Below are positions 35,956 to 49,500 of a stretch of DNA of 64,000 bases, piece after piece; positions within the stretch are counted from its first letter, which is position 1, and each line of letters begins with the position of its first letter. The stretch is from Chaetorhynchus papuensis (lineage: Eukaryota; Chordata; Aves; Passeriformes; Rhipiduridae), in the NCBI GenBank assembly GCA_013396525.1, contig VWYX01000126.1, positions 558,001 through 622,000 on the forward strand, written 5' to 3'. Below the pieces are notes generated by a model. It did no database searches, was not told the DNA's origin, and worked only from the letters and a program-made list of their open reading frames with translations. A program made the position numbers and the translations under genes.

Positions 35956-38900
35956 TTACTATAGCTTGATTTTTTTAAAAAAACTTATCTGTGTCTTCAT
36001 AGCATTGTGTTTTATACATCTAGCAAGAAAAACAGTTGCCAACTTTAAATACTGATAACTTTGTGTAGCACAGTGCAATTCTTTCTTAGAATCTTTAACG
36101 TTCCTATTCCTTGCTGGCTTAGACCATGACCGCACAAGAGTGTAGGCATCCGTATGTAAGGCAAAACCTGGGTGTGATGTATTTTGTATAGGCTGGTTCA
36201 TGTTAAAGCAATATTTTAATATTTTGAACCAGTATTCCATTAATTGATCCCTGAGTTGTGACAGATTAAATAATGGGAATTTGCTTACAGATCTGTTTTT
36301 AAGACAGTGACTGTAGGTACTGTGTTGGGGGATCTTTGTGTGCGCATGTCATGATCTCAAACCAGTTTTTCCTTTATAAGTTGAAAAACATATAATTATT
36401 GGATTTTTTTAGAAGCCAACTTGTTTGTTATTTAAGTATTGTAGTGCATGCAATGCTGAGTTTGAATGCTTATTTTTTAGCAGATGAATTATAAGCAATA
36501 AACTATAACACCTCATCAAAATTCCTGTTCAGCAGTGACCCCCTCTGATTTTAAGGCAGTTTTGGCCTAACAGTCTGGTCAGTTCAGTCAGTAATTCATC
36601 ATGCGGCTTCTTACAGACTGTTTAAAATCATGTTGAAAGCTAACTGATAAGCTTACTATTATTCAGCCTAGCAAAGGTTGAGTGAGTATTTGCTGGAAGT
36701 TGGCAAAGTCCTCTTAAAAGATCACTTCCTACCACACAACCTTAAGGGTTGCACAGATGTGTAGTTAAGTATTCATTATGAACATGCAAATAATGCTTTC
36801 CCAAAGGAACATTCTTTGATTTTTGAAACTGCTGTTGCTTTTTTTGGTAGCTGTCATGAAACATGCCTTTGCATTGATAAAGTGTCTTTCAGCAGATCTC
36901 TCACAGAGAAGCAGAGGAGGCCATAGGAGCAGGCAGATTTCTGTTTTGTGTAGACATGGCTTTAGGTTTTAGGCAAAATTATGAAAGATGGTTAAAATGA
37001 TGAGTCATCTGCTTGTTTATACTATGTCTTTAATTTTGAGTTCTACCGACAAAAACGGTATGAGAAACAAAAAGTAACAGGAGCAGTAATAAAGAACACT
37101 CTGGATTCACAGGCTTGTTGTGTCAAGACTTGGCACTGGGCTCTAGTTAATCTCTAGCAATGGGAGAACTTTCTCTCTGAAGGTTATTTTGAGAAAAAAA
37201 TGCTACGTCTAGGTAAGAGATCCCAAGTTACAAAGTTGGGTTTATTTGATTCAATTTTATTTTAGGAGGGTGGAGAGGAAGAGATAGTATTGTTTTCTGA
37301 GTTGTGGGCCTACCACTGCAAAATGCTGAATTTTCTCCAATTAAAATTCTGCAAAAAATAAAGAAGATGAAGTGTTAGACTGGAAATAAAAGGTTGGGGA
37401 AAAGGAGGAGGAAATTCATAAGCAGATTTACTAACAGAAATACTGCACTTCTGTAACTGTTCCCTAAATTCTCCGTGTTTAGTGCCTTCCTGACAGTCTA
37501 GCTTCTGCAGCAGGTGCTCTTTGAAATTCTTTGATCTACACCCTTGTTCATTTTCTAGTGTATTAAGCATTGGTTACTGCTTTTCCACACTCTTGGCAAT
37601 TAAATTTGTTAAAAACACATCTGTGTTCATAATTGTGAAAGTACTGCTTGAAGACTTGTAGATGTAACCATTTAGAAAGAAAAAATACCAATGGTTTTAA
37701 AATCCATGAAAATGGATTACATGGCATGCACTGCTCTGGGAGAGTATTTAAAAAGCATAAATCATTCTTCCTACATGATGCAGTTGTGGTATTTTTTAAA
37801 TTTTACTTGATTTTGGTTTGAATTTTCTCTCCTTTCTTGGAACACTTGCACAAAGATTTGAACAAGATTACTCGTATTGTTAGAATATCTGGAATTTCCA
37901 GCTAGTTTGTCCTTCTAGTCTGTTAGTGGTTTTAGAAGGTGCTGTGAAAATGTTTAAATACATAGGGGATTCTATAGTGGCATTTCTGTAAGGTGTGTCA
38001 CAGAAATTACTTTTATGTCTTGGTCAAGGTTTGTAAAAGCATGTGAGGGCAGAGTTTATAAATCCTCCACATTAAGGAGACATATTTTTATACGGCATAA
38101 CAGATATTTCCCTGAGATTACATTCTATTTGAAGCACAAGGGCCCCTTTTTGATTCCTAGGGTAGTTGTGTGGCTAATAGTCTAATTTATAAGGAAGGCT
38201 TGTAAGGTTGCTAGAACGAAATAATATAAGATGTCCAAAGGGTTTATGCTTCAAATTGTGTTTTCAACAGATGAGAGGTAGTCATATTTTGTCTATGACA
38301 GGATTTCTTCAATGCTGATCATGTAAAAGAGCAATTCTAACTATTTTTTTTCCTGACTGTGAAGTGCTATTGCTGCGGTTGGTGGCATTCTCTTCTGTAC
38401 TAGCACCTCCATGGTGAGACGCTTCATTTCACATTGAACTCAAGTTTCTCACATAGCAATTTTTTGAGGAGAGGAAGGAAAAAATAAGGTTTATCTTTTA
38501 TTCAGTGCAAGAACTTCCAACTCAAGAAAGGCAGAAGAAAATCTACTTTATGTTGGTTCTGTCAACAAGATTCATGTTGGGGCTTCTTATTTTGTGTATT
38601 TCTGGTTCAGATACTGAAGGAAACACACTGATACCAAAAAGCACTTTCGGAAAGGTGAGTGTAAAAATGGCAGCTTCTTATTCAACAGATCTGCTCCTCT
38701 TTGAGTCATGAGCATGCCCCTCTTGTTGCCCCTCTTGTGGCTTTAGTGGGGAGATGATGTGGTTGCTCCCAAGTCCTAGTTACACGGAGTTCAGAAGGAC
38801 AGAAGAGCATGAGCTAGACTCTAACTTAAATTATGACTGGTTTTATACTTCAGCTGATCTGGGAGCAGAATTGAGCTTGACTTTCACATCCTGGGATAAC

Positions 38901-41900
38901 TGTTTAGCTGTCAATTACTGAAGAAACCGATCTGGCAATTAGTGAAGAAATGAGAAGTTTGTAATGCCTCAGGGCCACTTAGCAGTTGCTTTACAGGGCA
39001 CCTTTGTACTTTCATAGAAACATTCCCTGGGGTAAAAAATGCATTGAATGTCCAAAGATGGGTATCATATCTTGGCTGTGCAACTACGAAGTAGCCACCT
39101 TTTAAAAGACAATTTCCTTTAGGGTACAAAGGAAAAGAAAAAATAAAAAAACCCAATTGTGTCCATTTTGAAATTCTTCACCTGCTGGGTTTTGTTCTGA
39201 TTCCCTCCACCAGGCTTTGTAAAAGATGTGCTGGTTTTCAGAGCAGGCTTTGCGTGGGAATCCTTTGTCTCTCTATGCCAACTAAAACGTTCAGGTGAAA
39301 GAGTTGAGAGTGAATGAAAATGGCTTCCTATCCCTACTCTTCCAGTATTCAGAAGTGTGCGTATATCTTAGAAAGATATATGCAAGTGGTATTCCAGGAT
39401 CAGTTTAAGTCTGGTACATTTTTTGGTAGGAATATGTCAACAAAAAGTTATGCATTGAAAGGATCAACTTTATATCTTCCTTGGACTTCAACTGAAAATC
39501 ATATACATAAAATAATTTAAAAAAAGAAAGCAAGACTATGGCTTTAAAAACTGTTGTGAGGGGAGGGGGCATACTGTACATATAATCCTGTTCATGCATA
39601 CATACATATTTGATATGGACAGGCAGTCATATTTTCTTCTACACAGATCAATCATTGTCTTTCAATTCCTGTCTTGTCTGGCATCTGCTGACCCATGCTT
39701 TAATTCTGTCAGGTCAGAGATATACGGGCCTTTGTAGTGTGCTTGTACTTCATGTCATGTCCCAGCATTGTTGTACATCTTGTTTCAGAGATATTTTGCT
39801 GTAATGTTCTGTGACCTTTTCCATTGAGTGAGGCAGTTGGAGAGCCACTCAGTGAAGGAAAATTGAGCTGTTTTATTCCTCCCTAAGGAGCCTCGTGTTT
39901 CCTTTCCACCATTCATTTGAAAGCTATCATTTTCTTGATTTTATAGCTGAAAAAACACCATTGATTCACTGGATGCTAGATGCTAAGAGTCCTCCTATTG
40001 ACATGCCTATTGACAGTTTTCAGTATATTCTGTGTCTAATTATCACTCTTGGCTAAATGATACACCTTGTGGACTTGAGAGATGGAGTCAATAGCGCTCA
40101 CTGTATTGTTCTAGCAGCCCCTGTTGAGGTTGGTGTCAAAGCACTGTGATTTATGCAAACAGAAAGAAAATTTCTGTTGGTGTACTGCATAATTAAACAA
40201 AGTACAGAGTGACTGGTGACAAAACCAGCTCTGCCAAAGTCGTCAGCAAATGAGAAAAGATCTCTTCAGTAAATGGCTGAGACATTGAAGAATCTCTTTT
40301 GGCATCTTGCGTTTTTCAATTTTCAAGCGTTCGATTTTTGTTGGAGAGGGGTTTTTTTTCTGCTTTCCATCTCTTCCATTAGATGGTATTAAAAACTAAG
40401 CATATTAATTCATGTCTATGTTAGTAAAGTTATGCTGCTAATGCTATTATAGATGGGAGTACTGGTACGTTTTACATGATTACTTTTAAATAAAGAATCT
40501 AATTATGTGGTTTGCACACTGAGTCAAGGAAGCAAAGTGGCTGCTCTTGGGTTTTGGAAAGTGAAACTGGTACCATTTTATGTGCACCCGGTTGTTGGTC
40601 ATGAAAGTTCTTAAATGCTTTTTTTTATTTAATGTGATATTATGTTTTGGCTTGCTCTGAAGTGTTAGATCCTCAGAGAGAGAAACAGACGTATATGGAA
40701 TGGGGCTCCTTTTTGCATATATGCAGGTTTGCTTGAAATCTAGACATGTGTATTCAAAGACGTGTTCAGTGTATCAGTGCATTGAAATCTTAAACACAGA
40801 GGGTTTTTTCCAGAAACGGTATCAAATAATACAGCTCAACATTATGAGCTGCCTTAGAATTTAGGTATATCTAGTTGTGGGGTTTTTTTCTTTGGTTTGT
40901 TGGGGGTTTTTTAGGGTTTTTAGGGAGATGTAGGAATTTTGTGAAGCACCTATAGTAGAGCTTTATGTGTCTGGTATTTTGTTCACTGTTGGAAGCAGAA
41001 ATGGACCTTCTATATCAACAGCCAAATTTTCTACTCCGGAAGAGAGTTGTTTGTACTTTTTTAGACATTACTAACCAATTTCTTGTGATACTTTTGGGAC
41101 TCTGAAGCATCTCATTCAGGGCTTTTCCAATGAATATGAAAAACAGCATACTTGGTGTTTCTTTCCTCATCGCTGTTGTACTCTTCACTAGTATTCATTG
41201 TGGAAGAAGGAAATTGAAGGCTGGTATGTGACTAGAGCAAGAAATCAATCACAAGACATCTCTGGAACCATCCAGAGATGAGTTCCAGGGCTGGCTTTCT
41301 CCTCCTTCCCAGTAGTACAGTTACTCCCCATCACCAAGGAATAGACGAATAAGTAAGGTGGAGTGGTGTGGGAGTGAGGAAGTTGAAATAATGTTAGTTT
41401 GATGTATGCTTTTAAATCCCCTCAAATTTTACTTTCATTACATTTATCATGGTAGTAGACTAGAATGAAATGTGTCAACAGAGTGTGTGGAAATGTCTAA
41501 AGTTACTAAGAACATGAAGATAAGGACATTCAAATACTAACTCTGAAGAGGAGTATGGACAAAAGACCTAAGGGCTTTACTTTTGTTTTCTCTTTTCTTT
41601 TTCTCTCAAACATGTGAACTCATACTAAATTATATAGTGCCAGATCAAGCTGCTGCTTGATTCTTTATGTTGTCAGTGTATTTTTAACAAGATTAAAGTA
41701 GGTATTTACACTAAAACCACCTTACACTGCTACAACTATCATTTTTATTAACACATACAGATATATTCTGGAATAGATTCGTATCTCTTTTGAAACCTTT
41801 GCAGTATCTATTCTTTCTCGGCAGATCTGATTGACAGTTAGTATCCACTGACTTTCGCCTTCTTTCTCACCCATTGATGTTTGTCTCTTGACTGTTTGTA

Positions 41901-44419
41901 TCATAAAGCAAATATTAACTGTATTTTGTCCTCTCTAAAATAGGATGCCCAGACACGCTAATGCAAAATTGTGGCAGCATTCCAGTTTTCACTGTATGTT
42001 TTAAGACCATGCAGAAATAACACTGTTTCTGGAGTTCTCATTTCTCATGTAATCCTGTAGGGTTTTTATTTTATTTTATGTTTTTATATATATCCATTTC
42101 ACAACTTCAAGCTGAAGAATCCTGCAGCTGTCGTTATTATACAAACAGGCTTGTGGAAAAACAGTGCAAGGCTGAGCTAGCAGCAAGCATATGGAGTGTT
42201 CGTTTTGGAGTGGTAGAAGGGAAAGAATGCAAGGCTGCGTTTTCCCTCTGGGATTGTCAAGAAAGGTAGAGCCCTCTGAGAGAGAATCCAAAAGCACAGC
42301 AGATCAAAGTGTGTTTGTGACTGGAATGCCCTAGGGTTAGTGCAGTGTGAGGTGTAGCTTGGCAAATCACCATGCTTACAAACAAAAGAGTGTACTATAT
42401 TCAAATCTTCCTCCAAGCGTTTCAGCATTTCAAAATGACAAATTATTGTTTTTGTTATTTCTGCATTTGGAATTGTTTATGCATTTCAAATGATCTGTAA
42501 AGTGAATTGTGTGCACTCAACAAACTTCTTCTTTAAAGTAGGCGGGTTGGAAAAAGTGATGCAGTCACATTAAATGCCAACTACTCTGTTCTTCATTCGG
42601 TTAGGCAAACAGTAGCCTAAAAAATGGCAGTGGATTAAATTGATATAATGACAAGAATTCACGTAGTATACTGTAGATGGGAAGAGGAATAATGCAGTGT
42701 CTTTGAACTAATGTAATGCACTTTGATCTGCGTTACATGAAAAATCTAATATACCTGTATTTGTGATGATTCCAAACAGGCTCACAATACGGTAAATGCA
42801 GTTTTTACAACCTGCTGTTTAATTTTAAAGACTGATCTATTTCATCTAGGCAACATTGCATAAAAATGAGCATAAAAACATGTTTGTTTGTTTGAATTAA
42901 ACCTCTTCTGAAGATCTCACAATGTCTCATTGCTAATATGTGTATTGAACAGAAAGATTAATGGAATATATGATGACTTAAGGGTTTTAAATTATTCATT
43001 TGATGGAGGCATGTTCTCTTGTAAAGAGGAAAAGCCTAATTTTTCTATATTTAAAAAGCATTCAGATTTTTAAAACTGTAGCAATTTCAAGGTTGTGCTT
43101 TTGGCACAAGAGAATCACACTAGAAACTAAAAATATAAAGATAAAATTCTCCAATGTATTAAATATAGGGACTTAGTTGTCTAAGTGTGCTGATGAATTA
43201 ATGAGATTTTGCTAATTTTTTTCAGAGTCGGTTAATCTGCAGTTTTTTGAGGGGTCTTTCCCTGTTGAAATATTCTAAAATGCATTATTATTAGGATTAA
43301 ATTGTAATACTCCAATATTTGCTAGTACCTAATTTCACAAGTGGTTTCACTTGAAATCAGCAGATTCTAAATGGAGAGTAAGATATTACTGCTTGAGGTT
43401 GTTCACAATATAGTCACAATTCAGCCCATAAAGTTAGTCATGCCTTTAAGACCCTGACCCTCCCTGCCTTTTTTTTTTCTTTATTTTTTTAAGGACTGTT
43501 GTAGTGTCTAATTAGTCCAGCTACAGGCATTTTCATAAAGTGTTAAAAAAAAAGTTCATAAATAATATCAGAGCCTGTTAGTATTTTTAAAGACACCTAG
43601 ATTGATAAAATAAATGTAGCATAGACCATCACTTTTCATTTGCGCTGAAGTTAGAGGAAGACTATTAATGGATAGGAAATGTGTTTTGTGGTAATTTTTT
43701 ACTACAGGGTTAGTAACTGTACTCATTTTAACGAGTTTTATGATAATATTTGAAGTTCACCATTAAAATAGGAAACAGTAAGGGAGATAAATGTCAGGAG
43801 TTATTATCTCAAGCAAAATCTTTCTCTGTTCTTGTTTTGCACAGCAGACAGTGTGACCTCCATACTTGAAACTTATAGCCACTTTTACTTGCACTTTTGC
43901 CACCTTTAAAAGTCCATCTGAGTAGAGCAGTAGTGACAGTGTGGCCTCACTTGATGTCCTGTGGAGGTCCTGTGGAGTAACTGAACTCTGAAAGTGTTGG
44001 AAGGAAGGAACGAAGCTTATGAATTAATAATTATCTTTATTAGTTTTGCTTTGGTCATGTCATGTGAACAATCAAGTGTATTCTGTCAGATAGTGATACA
44101 AATATTTTTTGTCAAATCACAGATTTTTCTATTCTTGAGGCAGACAGCAAATCATAATGTGGAAATTTAATCTCTATTGGAACCACTGTAACTACAGAAG
44201 AGTCCCTTGTGTTTTCCTTATGTCCGTGAGGTACCTCTCACTATCCTTGTGAGAAGGTAGCCAGCAGAGAAACGAAGAGCAAGACTTGTGGGTTTCCAAC
44301 TAGCTTTCAAACACAAAAACTACTTAAATATCCAGACCCAGTTTGTTTGTGTGGAGGTATTTTGTTGGATTTTGTTTGGTTTTTTTTCCCCTCAGAATGT
44401 ATATGTGTTTATATACATT
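35956..44419. other. Long unique stretch, no gene seen
   Basis: More than 8 kb without a recognisable gene or transposon. An 86-codon minus-strand frame at 37310-37570 starts with an ATG and a hydrophilic, exon-like stretch, but no splice sites or homology support it. A T/G-rich tract lies at 40877-40925. Confidence 0.45.
40877..40925 (+). repeat. T/G-rich low-complexity tract
   Basis: Runs of T alternate with runs of G on the plus strand, including TTTTTAGGG-like words. Spacing is irregular, so it is neither a telomeric array nor a clear microsatellite. Confidence 0.5.
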
Positions 44420-44775
44420 GATAAGATACCCCTGAGCTTTCCCTTCTTCCAGCTGAACAGTCCCGGTTGTGTCTCTTCTCATATAAGAGACACTTTTGTT
44501 CCTTCATCATCTTTGTGGCCCTTCACTGGTCTTGCTCCAGTGTGTCCATGTCTCCCAGCACTCCAGTTGTGGCCTCACCTTTGCTAAGCAGAGGGAAAGG
44601 ATCACTCTACCTATGTCAACTTTCTAATGCATCCCAGCAGTCTGTAAGCCTCTGTTGTGAGGGCACACTGCCGGCTCCTGTTTGGTTTGGGGTCCACCAG
44701 GATGCCCAGCTCCTTCTCTGCAGAGCTGTTTTCCAGCACATCTGCTGTTCAGCATGCAGAGGAGCCTTTGCACTG
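44420..44775 (-). mobile_element. CR1 LINE fragment covering the end of ORF2
   Basis: The plus strand is the reverse complement of the CR1 region that encodes the C-terminal part of its ORF2 reverse transcriptase. The colinear words include CTTCCAGCTGAACAG (44446-44460), TCATCATCTTTGTGGCCCTTC (from 44504), GTTGTGGCCTCACC (44566-44579), GAGGGCACACTGCCGGCTC (44659-44677), GTCCACCAGGATGCCCAGCT (44691-44710) and CTTCTCTGCAGAGCTG (44712-44727). The element points along the minus strand. It is broken by stops and indels and lacks the 3' terminal repeats, so it is an internal remnant and cannot be active. Open frames of 99 and 116 codons on the plus strand here are antisense readings of this LINE. 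Confidence 0.9.
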
Positions 44776-46534
44776 GTAATATCTGTTTGTGAGGAAGACC
44801 TTTTGTGGGTTTGGTGAAGTAGATTGGTTCAGTTGAACTCTTTAAGGAGTAGTGGTTTCAGTTATGACATTCACTTCATGGTTAACGTAATACTTGTATA
44901 CCAAAGTCATCATTTACCAGTGATGGAGCAGGATTAAGGTGACCAATCCCATCTCCAGTCCTTATCGCAGTTATGTTGTTCAGATTTGTAGTTAATCCTC
45001 TTGCAACATATACATGTCTGTCTTTTTTTAACCCAATTGTTTTTACTGATCCAATTTTAGATCATGATTTCGCAAAAAAAAAATCTATTGCTGCAACAGA
45101 GAAGACTGACCTGTGGCAAGACACTGAACAACTGGGGAGTGGGAAAGTGAGAAATGGCATTGTAAAATCTAATCCTGAGTCCATCCTTTCGTTTTTTCTC
45201 CACACCATTTAAGTTGTCCAGCAGCACGTTGGTCATTCAGTTTCATATTTACTTGCATAATATTAGCAAGGGACTGCTCATGCTTGTGCTACAGATACTG
45301 GGAACTCTCCAAGAGTTTTCTTGTGAACTGTGATGTTTAAGGTATGCCTTGTGAAAGACCTCTGGAACCACAATGTGTTACAGAAGTTTTTATTTCAAAC
45401 CGGATCATTTTCTTAATAGATTTACTTGGTTCATCTGGGAACCTTCTATTATTTCCAGTAATGAAAATACATACATTGATGTAAATTTGTGATGGTAGGT
45501 CCTATTTGTGCATCTGTGGAAAGAAAGAATAATGCTTGCCCTATTTTGCACCTACTTTGAGATGCAGGGGAATGGGTAGGGAATGAAGGATTTAAGCATA
45601 CACACGAAGCTGATCTTTGTATTGCTGCGAGTTACTGCTTTGGCAAAAGTGAGAGAAATAGATTTGATGTTGGCAGTGCCTGAAATGACTATGAATGTTT
45701 GATTTCCTCAGCATTATCGAAGGTCAGTAAAGTCAGAGTCACAGCGTTCATGTTGTATGGATTCGTACTTGTTAATTGTTATGGTTACAGCTGGGATATT
45801 CTACTGCCATATATGATTTCACTAGAACTCTGTTAAGGCCCATGTGCTACTGAGACTGGGGAAGACCAGTGGGTTGGCCAGGGTTTTATAAACTTTCTGT
45901 GTGTAATGTCTGGCCTAGCCTAGCAGCAGTAACTCCGTGGTGGGTCTGGCTTGCCATCAGGGCAAGCATCCCGGCATATTTAGGTGTACAGTGTACCACC
46001 TTTTACATGGAATCTGGAATATAACAACCCACTAGCCAGTCTTCTGCTCCATTTGCTGCAATTCGGCATGCTCAGGAGAGACCCTGTCGTGTCAGCAATC
46101 TGCTGTTTTGTTCTGAGCAAAACTGTTAGCTACTTCAGCTTTAAGTCTTTCTTCTATGTTTTCCTTGATTAAATACTGCTGATTCTCACACTTCAGGCTG
46201 CAGACAACCTGTTGTCCATATGCATCTGGCAACTTGCACACTCCTGGCTCTATCACTTTGCTGCCTACTGCTTCTACAGATGTCTGGTGCTTTCACTGCA
46301 GAAATGAGTCTCGATGTCTGTAATAGCAGTTGGAAAAGAGGAGGAGCTGCCAGGCTGCTTGCTTTTACTGTTAGGCAGTGGTATTGTACCAAGCAGAAAT
46401 GGGAACAGAAGCCACCAAGAGAGAACACCTAATGGCCAAAGAATTCCACTAATTAATTAGTCTTTTGAAGTAATAGTGTAGGCACTGGTGGAGGCTGTCA
46501 GAAACCTTATTTAACACTGGTTTTGGCCCCACTT
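44776..46534. other. Unique sequence between two CR1 pieces
   Basis: No gene is recognised. Open frames (up to 80 codons) have no support. Part of 45840-46440 is GC-richer and may contain further degraded repeat that I cannot identify. Confidence 0.45.
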
Positions 46535-46592
46535 CATGTGAGATTTGTACTTGGTGACCTCCAGAGATCCCTTACAAGATCATTCTGTGACT
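46535..46592 (+). mobile_element. CR1 LINE 3'-end remnant
   Basis: ACTTGGTGACCTCCAGAGATC (46549-46569) followed by CCTTACAAGATCATTCTGTGAC is the sense version of the CR1 3' untranslated end, closing on one copy of the ATTCTGTGA-type terminal repeat. The element therefore points along the plus strand, opposite to the CR1 piece at 44420-44775, so the two are independent insertions. Only about 60 bases are clear, and the 5' side is too degraded to place. Confidence 0.72.
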
Positions 46593-49500
46593 GCTGATAG
46601 GGGATTGAGTCCAAAGTATTCTTTGTGAGACATAGCTATCTATTGTGGGAAAAGTCTGGGAGGCACTAGTATTTTTTTGAAAAGAAAAGCTGGTAAGCAG
46701 CAGCTCTTTATTACCCATAAATTAATGGCTAATTGCTAATTATTGATACCCCTTTCTGCCACCTAAAAAATCCTGGTGTTCAATGGATGTGTATTTAATG
46801 AACTAAACCATATGCTGTCTTTTTGGCACTCGTTGTTTTAAAAATGTTCTAAATTTAAATTGAAATGTTTGTACAGGTTCACACTAAGGTTCCTGTTAGG
46901 TAGTACAGTAAAGTAGAATAGTATTTTTTTTTCACTATTTCTCTTTTCGTAACTTTTGAAGCTGATCATATTTAGAAAACCATCCTGAACAAAAATAGTC
47001 ACATTTTGACTAAAGAGAGATTACCAACTGAGAACAGGTAACGTTTTGACAGAACCAGATCAAAATGCTTTGAATTTTGGAAAGTATTTTTCTCCCGCTA
47101 TTGAGTACTCTGATGAAAGAGGAACTGTTGGCATTTTGAAAGCAATTCTCTGTACATAGTGGGGATTTCCAATTAGCACATTTAAAGACTTGTATGAGAT
47201 GATGCTTAAAAATGGGACATTACAAAATGAAATTATGTCATGGCGCTTTCTAATAGCGTTCTGAGAAAAGTCATTGTATGGCAGTGCATTTCATGTGCTT
47301 GTCTGAAGTCAGTGATTCTTGTTTTCTCTTTTCAATTACAGCAAACCTTTCATAATTATCTAAAAGTTGTATGTAAAGAGTATTGCAGATCATATAACAG
47401 GCATACTACATGCTGTATGACACGTATGGGGCAAAACTTGTTTGAAATACAAACGTTATGAAGAGTAGCCTGAAAATAAATACTGGGTACTTGCTCTTCT
47501 AAATGGTAATTGTAGCAGCTAGGCATATGTCTGAGGGTAAAGAGTCACTGTCCTCCCAAAGTGGTGGCCGATGGACAGAGGCAAAAAGTTAAGGATGTGC
47601 CAGAGGATAAATCATAGCTACATAATGACAAATCTGTAGTTGATTGACTACAGATCATAAGCAAACTTACCATAGGCAGTGCCTGCAAACAGGCCTGGAC
47701 CGAGCTTGTTTAATGATTGAAGAAGTAACTGTGGAGATCCTGAAGGGGAAATGCTATGCTTTTCTTCTCTAGGTAATTAGGAAGGATCATGGAGTGTCTA
47801 ATTACGCAGCCCATACTGGCATTGCTGTATACTTCTTAGAGCAGATCTCCTGGACTTCAGTGGATGTATTTCTGTGAGTAGTCTAACAAACAGTGATTTC
47901 AATGATTCATTGAAGTGTCCAGGTATAAACCTGTATTCTGTTACAAACAGTATTTCTCAGCTGAAGATAGTTAAAAGCCTTATCATTCATTCTAAAAGCA
48001 GTATGGATGGTAAGTGCAAATGAGATTTTATAACTAGTTGTCACTCTTTTACACGCTAACTTTAATTATCAGAAAAAGAAATATCATTTACAATATTTAC
48101 ACCAAAGGTTAAAGATATGAAGTGCTTTATTATGCAAACAATGACATTTTAACAACAGGATGCATCCTGAAGGGAGCAGTTTTTTACCTATAACTTTGTT
48201 TACTGGTCTCTGACAAGTCACCTTTGAGCAGAGAATATTAGTTGGTTGATGTACTCAAAGCTGGCTTTTGCTTCCAGATTAGATCTTAAAAAAGCTTTCT
48301 GATTTTATGAATGCGTCTTACAAATTACGTTCTACAATGGGAGAAGCAAGGAATACCTCTTCATCTTTAACTTACTTTTTCAAGATACGATATTTAACAA
48401 AAACAAATGAGTAGGATAAACACGGCTTGGACTGCAAGTGTGTCATAAAACCATATGGCACTGTCAAGTTAAAAAATAGCTTTGCCTTAATGATGCCTTG
48501 ATTTTTTTTTTTTTGTTTCTTTAATAGCAGAAATACGTAATGGAAGTCTCTCTTAAAAGATCATTGGCTTCTTACTGTCCTTTTCACATGTTTTTCAGAG
48601 CTGGTTTTGGCTGGCCTGGGGAAGGCTGTGGCTTGTATACCCTATCAGTTCAATGTGTCTTGTTTGTACTAGGGTGGCTTAGGCTGTCTGGTTTGTGTTG
48701 GAGCATGGGGGACTCACCTGCATGTTCTGTTGGGATGCCCAGCTGCAGCTGACAGAGTCCAGGGAGGAGCAGCTACTGCCAGTAATCTTTGCCCTGGAAA
48801 AGGCAGCTCAGCACTGTGTGAGCACAGGCTCCTGGATGCCTGTAGTGGCAAGGCCCTTTCTGAGCCGTAGGGACTTGCTAACAGTTTGTAATGCAAATAA
48901 GACACAGTCTCCTAAGGTGAAGAACATGATACAAAGTTAGAGCAGAGTGGAATTGTTACCAAAATTGTGGTTTAGTCATGCAAAACAAGTTAGTGTGATA
49001 TTTGTGTGGCATGGTATGCTACCTTTTTCTGGGTATTTTAGCAGGTTTAGGTTGAGGAGATTCCATCCTAGCCTTTACTGATACTGTGGATAATTGTGCT
49101 CACAGGGCTTGGATTGTCTTGATCACTATTTGGGAATTAAGAGAAACACATCTGTTTGTGTTTGCAAAATGTTCTTTGGCAAGTTACATGTCTTAACCCA
49201 CAGGAGCTTGAAGGAGTAACCCAGCCCTGCCTTGTTTATTTGAGATGTTTTCTTTTTATCTTCTCTGATGTTGTCTGTTTTGTTTTGAATCTGAATACAA
49301 AGAGAGAGCTTCGGTCTTAAGTAGTCTTTGACTTTGATCCTGTTGTTGTTTCCCTGTGAAAGAAAGAAGAAGTCTGAACCCATGGGTGTGTTTATAGAAT
49401 CAGGGCTATCAGTTGGGAATCCAGATCTTTGCATTAGAAATTTGCTCCCTTTGTGTCCAACTGTTTGTGTGCGTTGCTCCTAGAGCTTTGAGATCCTAAT

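Noticed and set aside
40895..40928. Telomere-like TTTTAGGG words
   Set aside because: Only two or three irregular copies, without a true tandem TTAGGG array.
44288..44817. 99- and 116-codon plus-strand frames
   Set aside because: They are antisense readings of the CR1 fragment at 44420-44775.
48590..48880. Start of the avian LTR suggested by CTGGTTTTGGCTGG near 48601
   Set aside because: Only this short word matches and the following sequence does not continue as the LTR.
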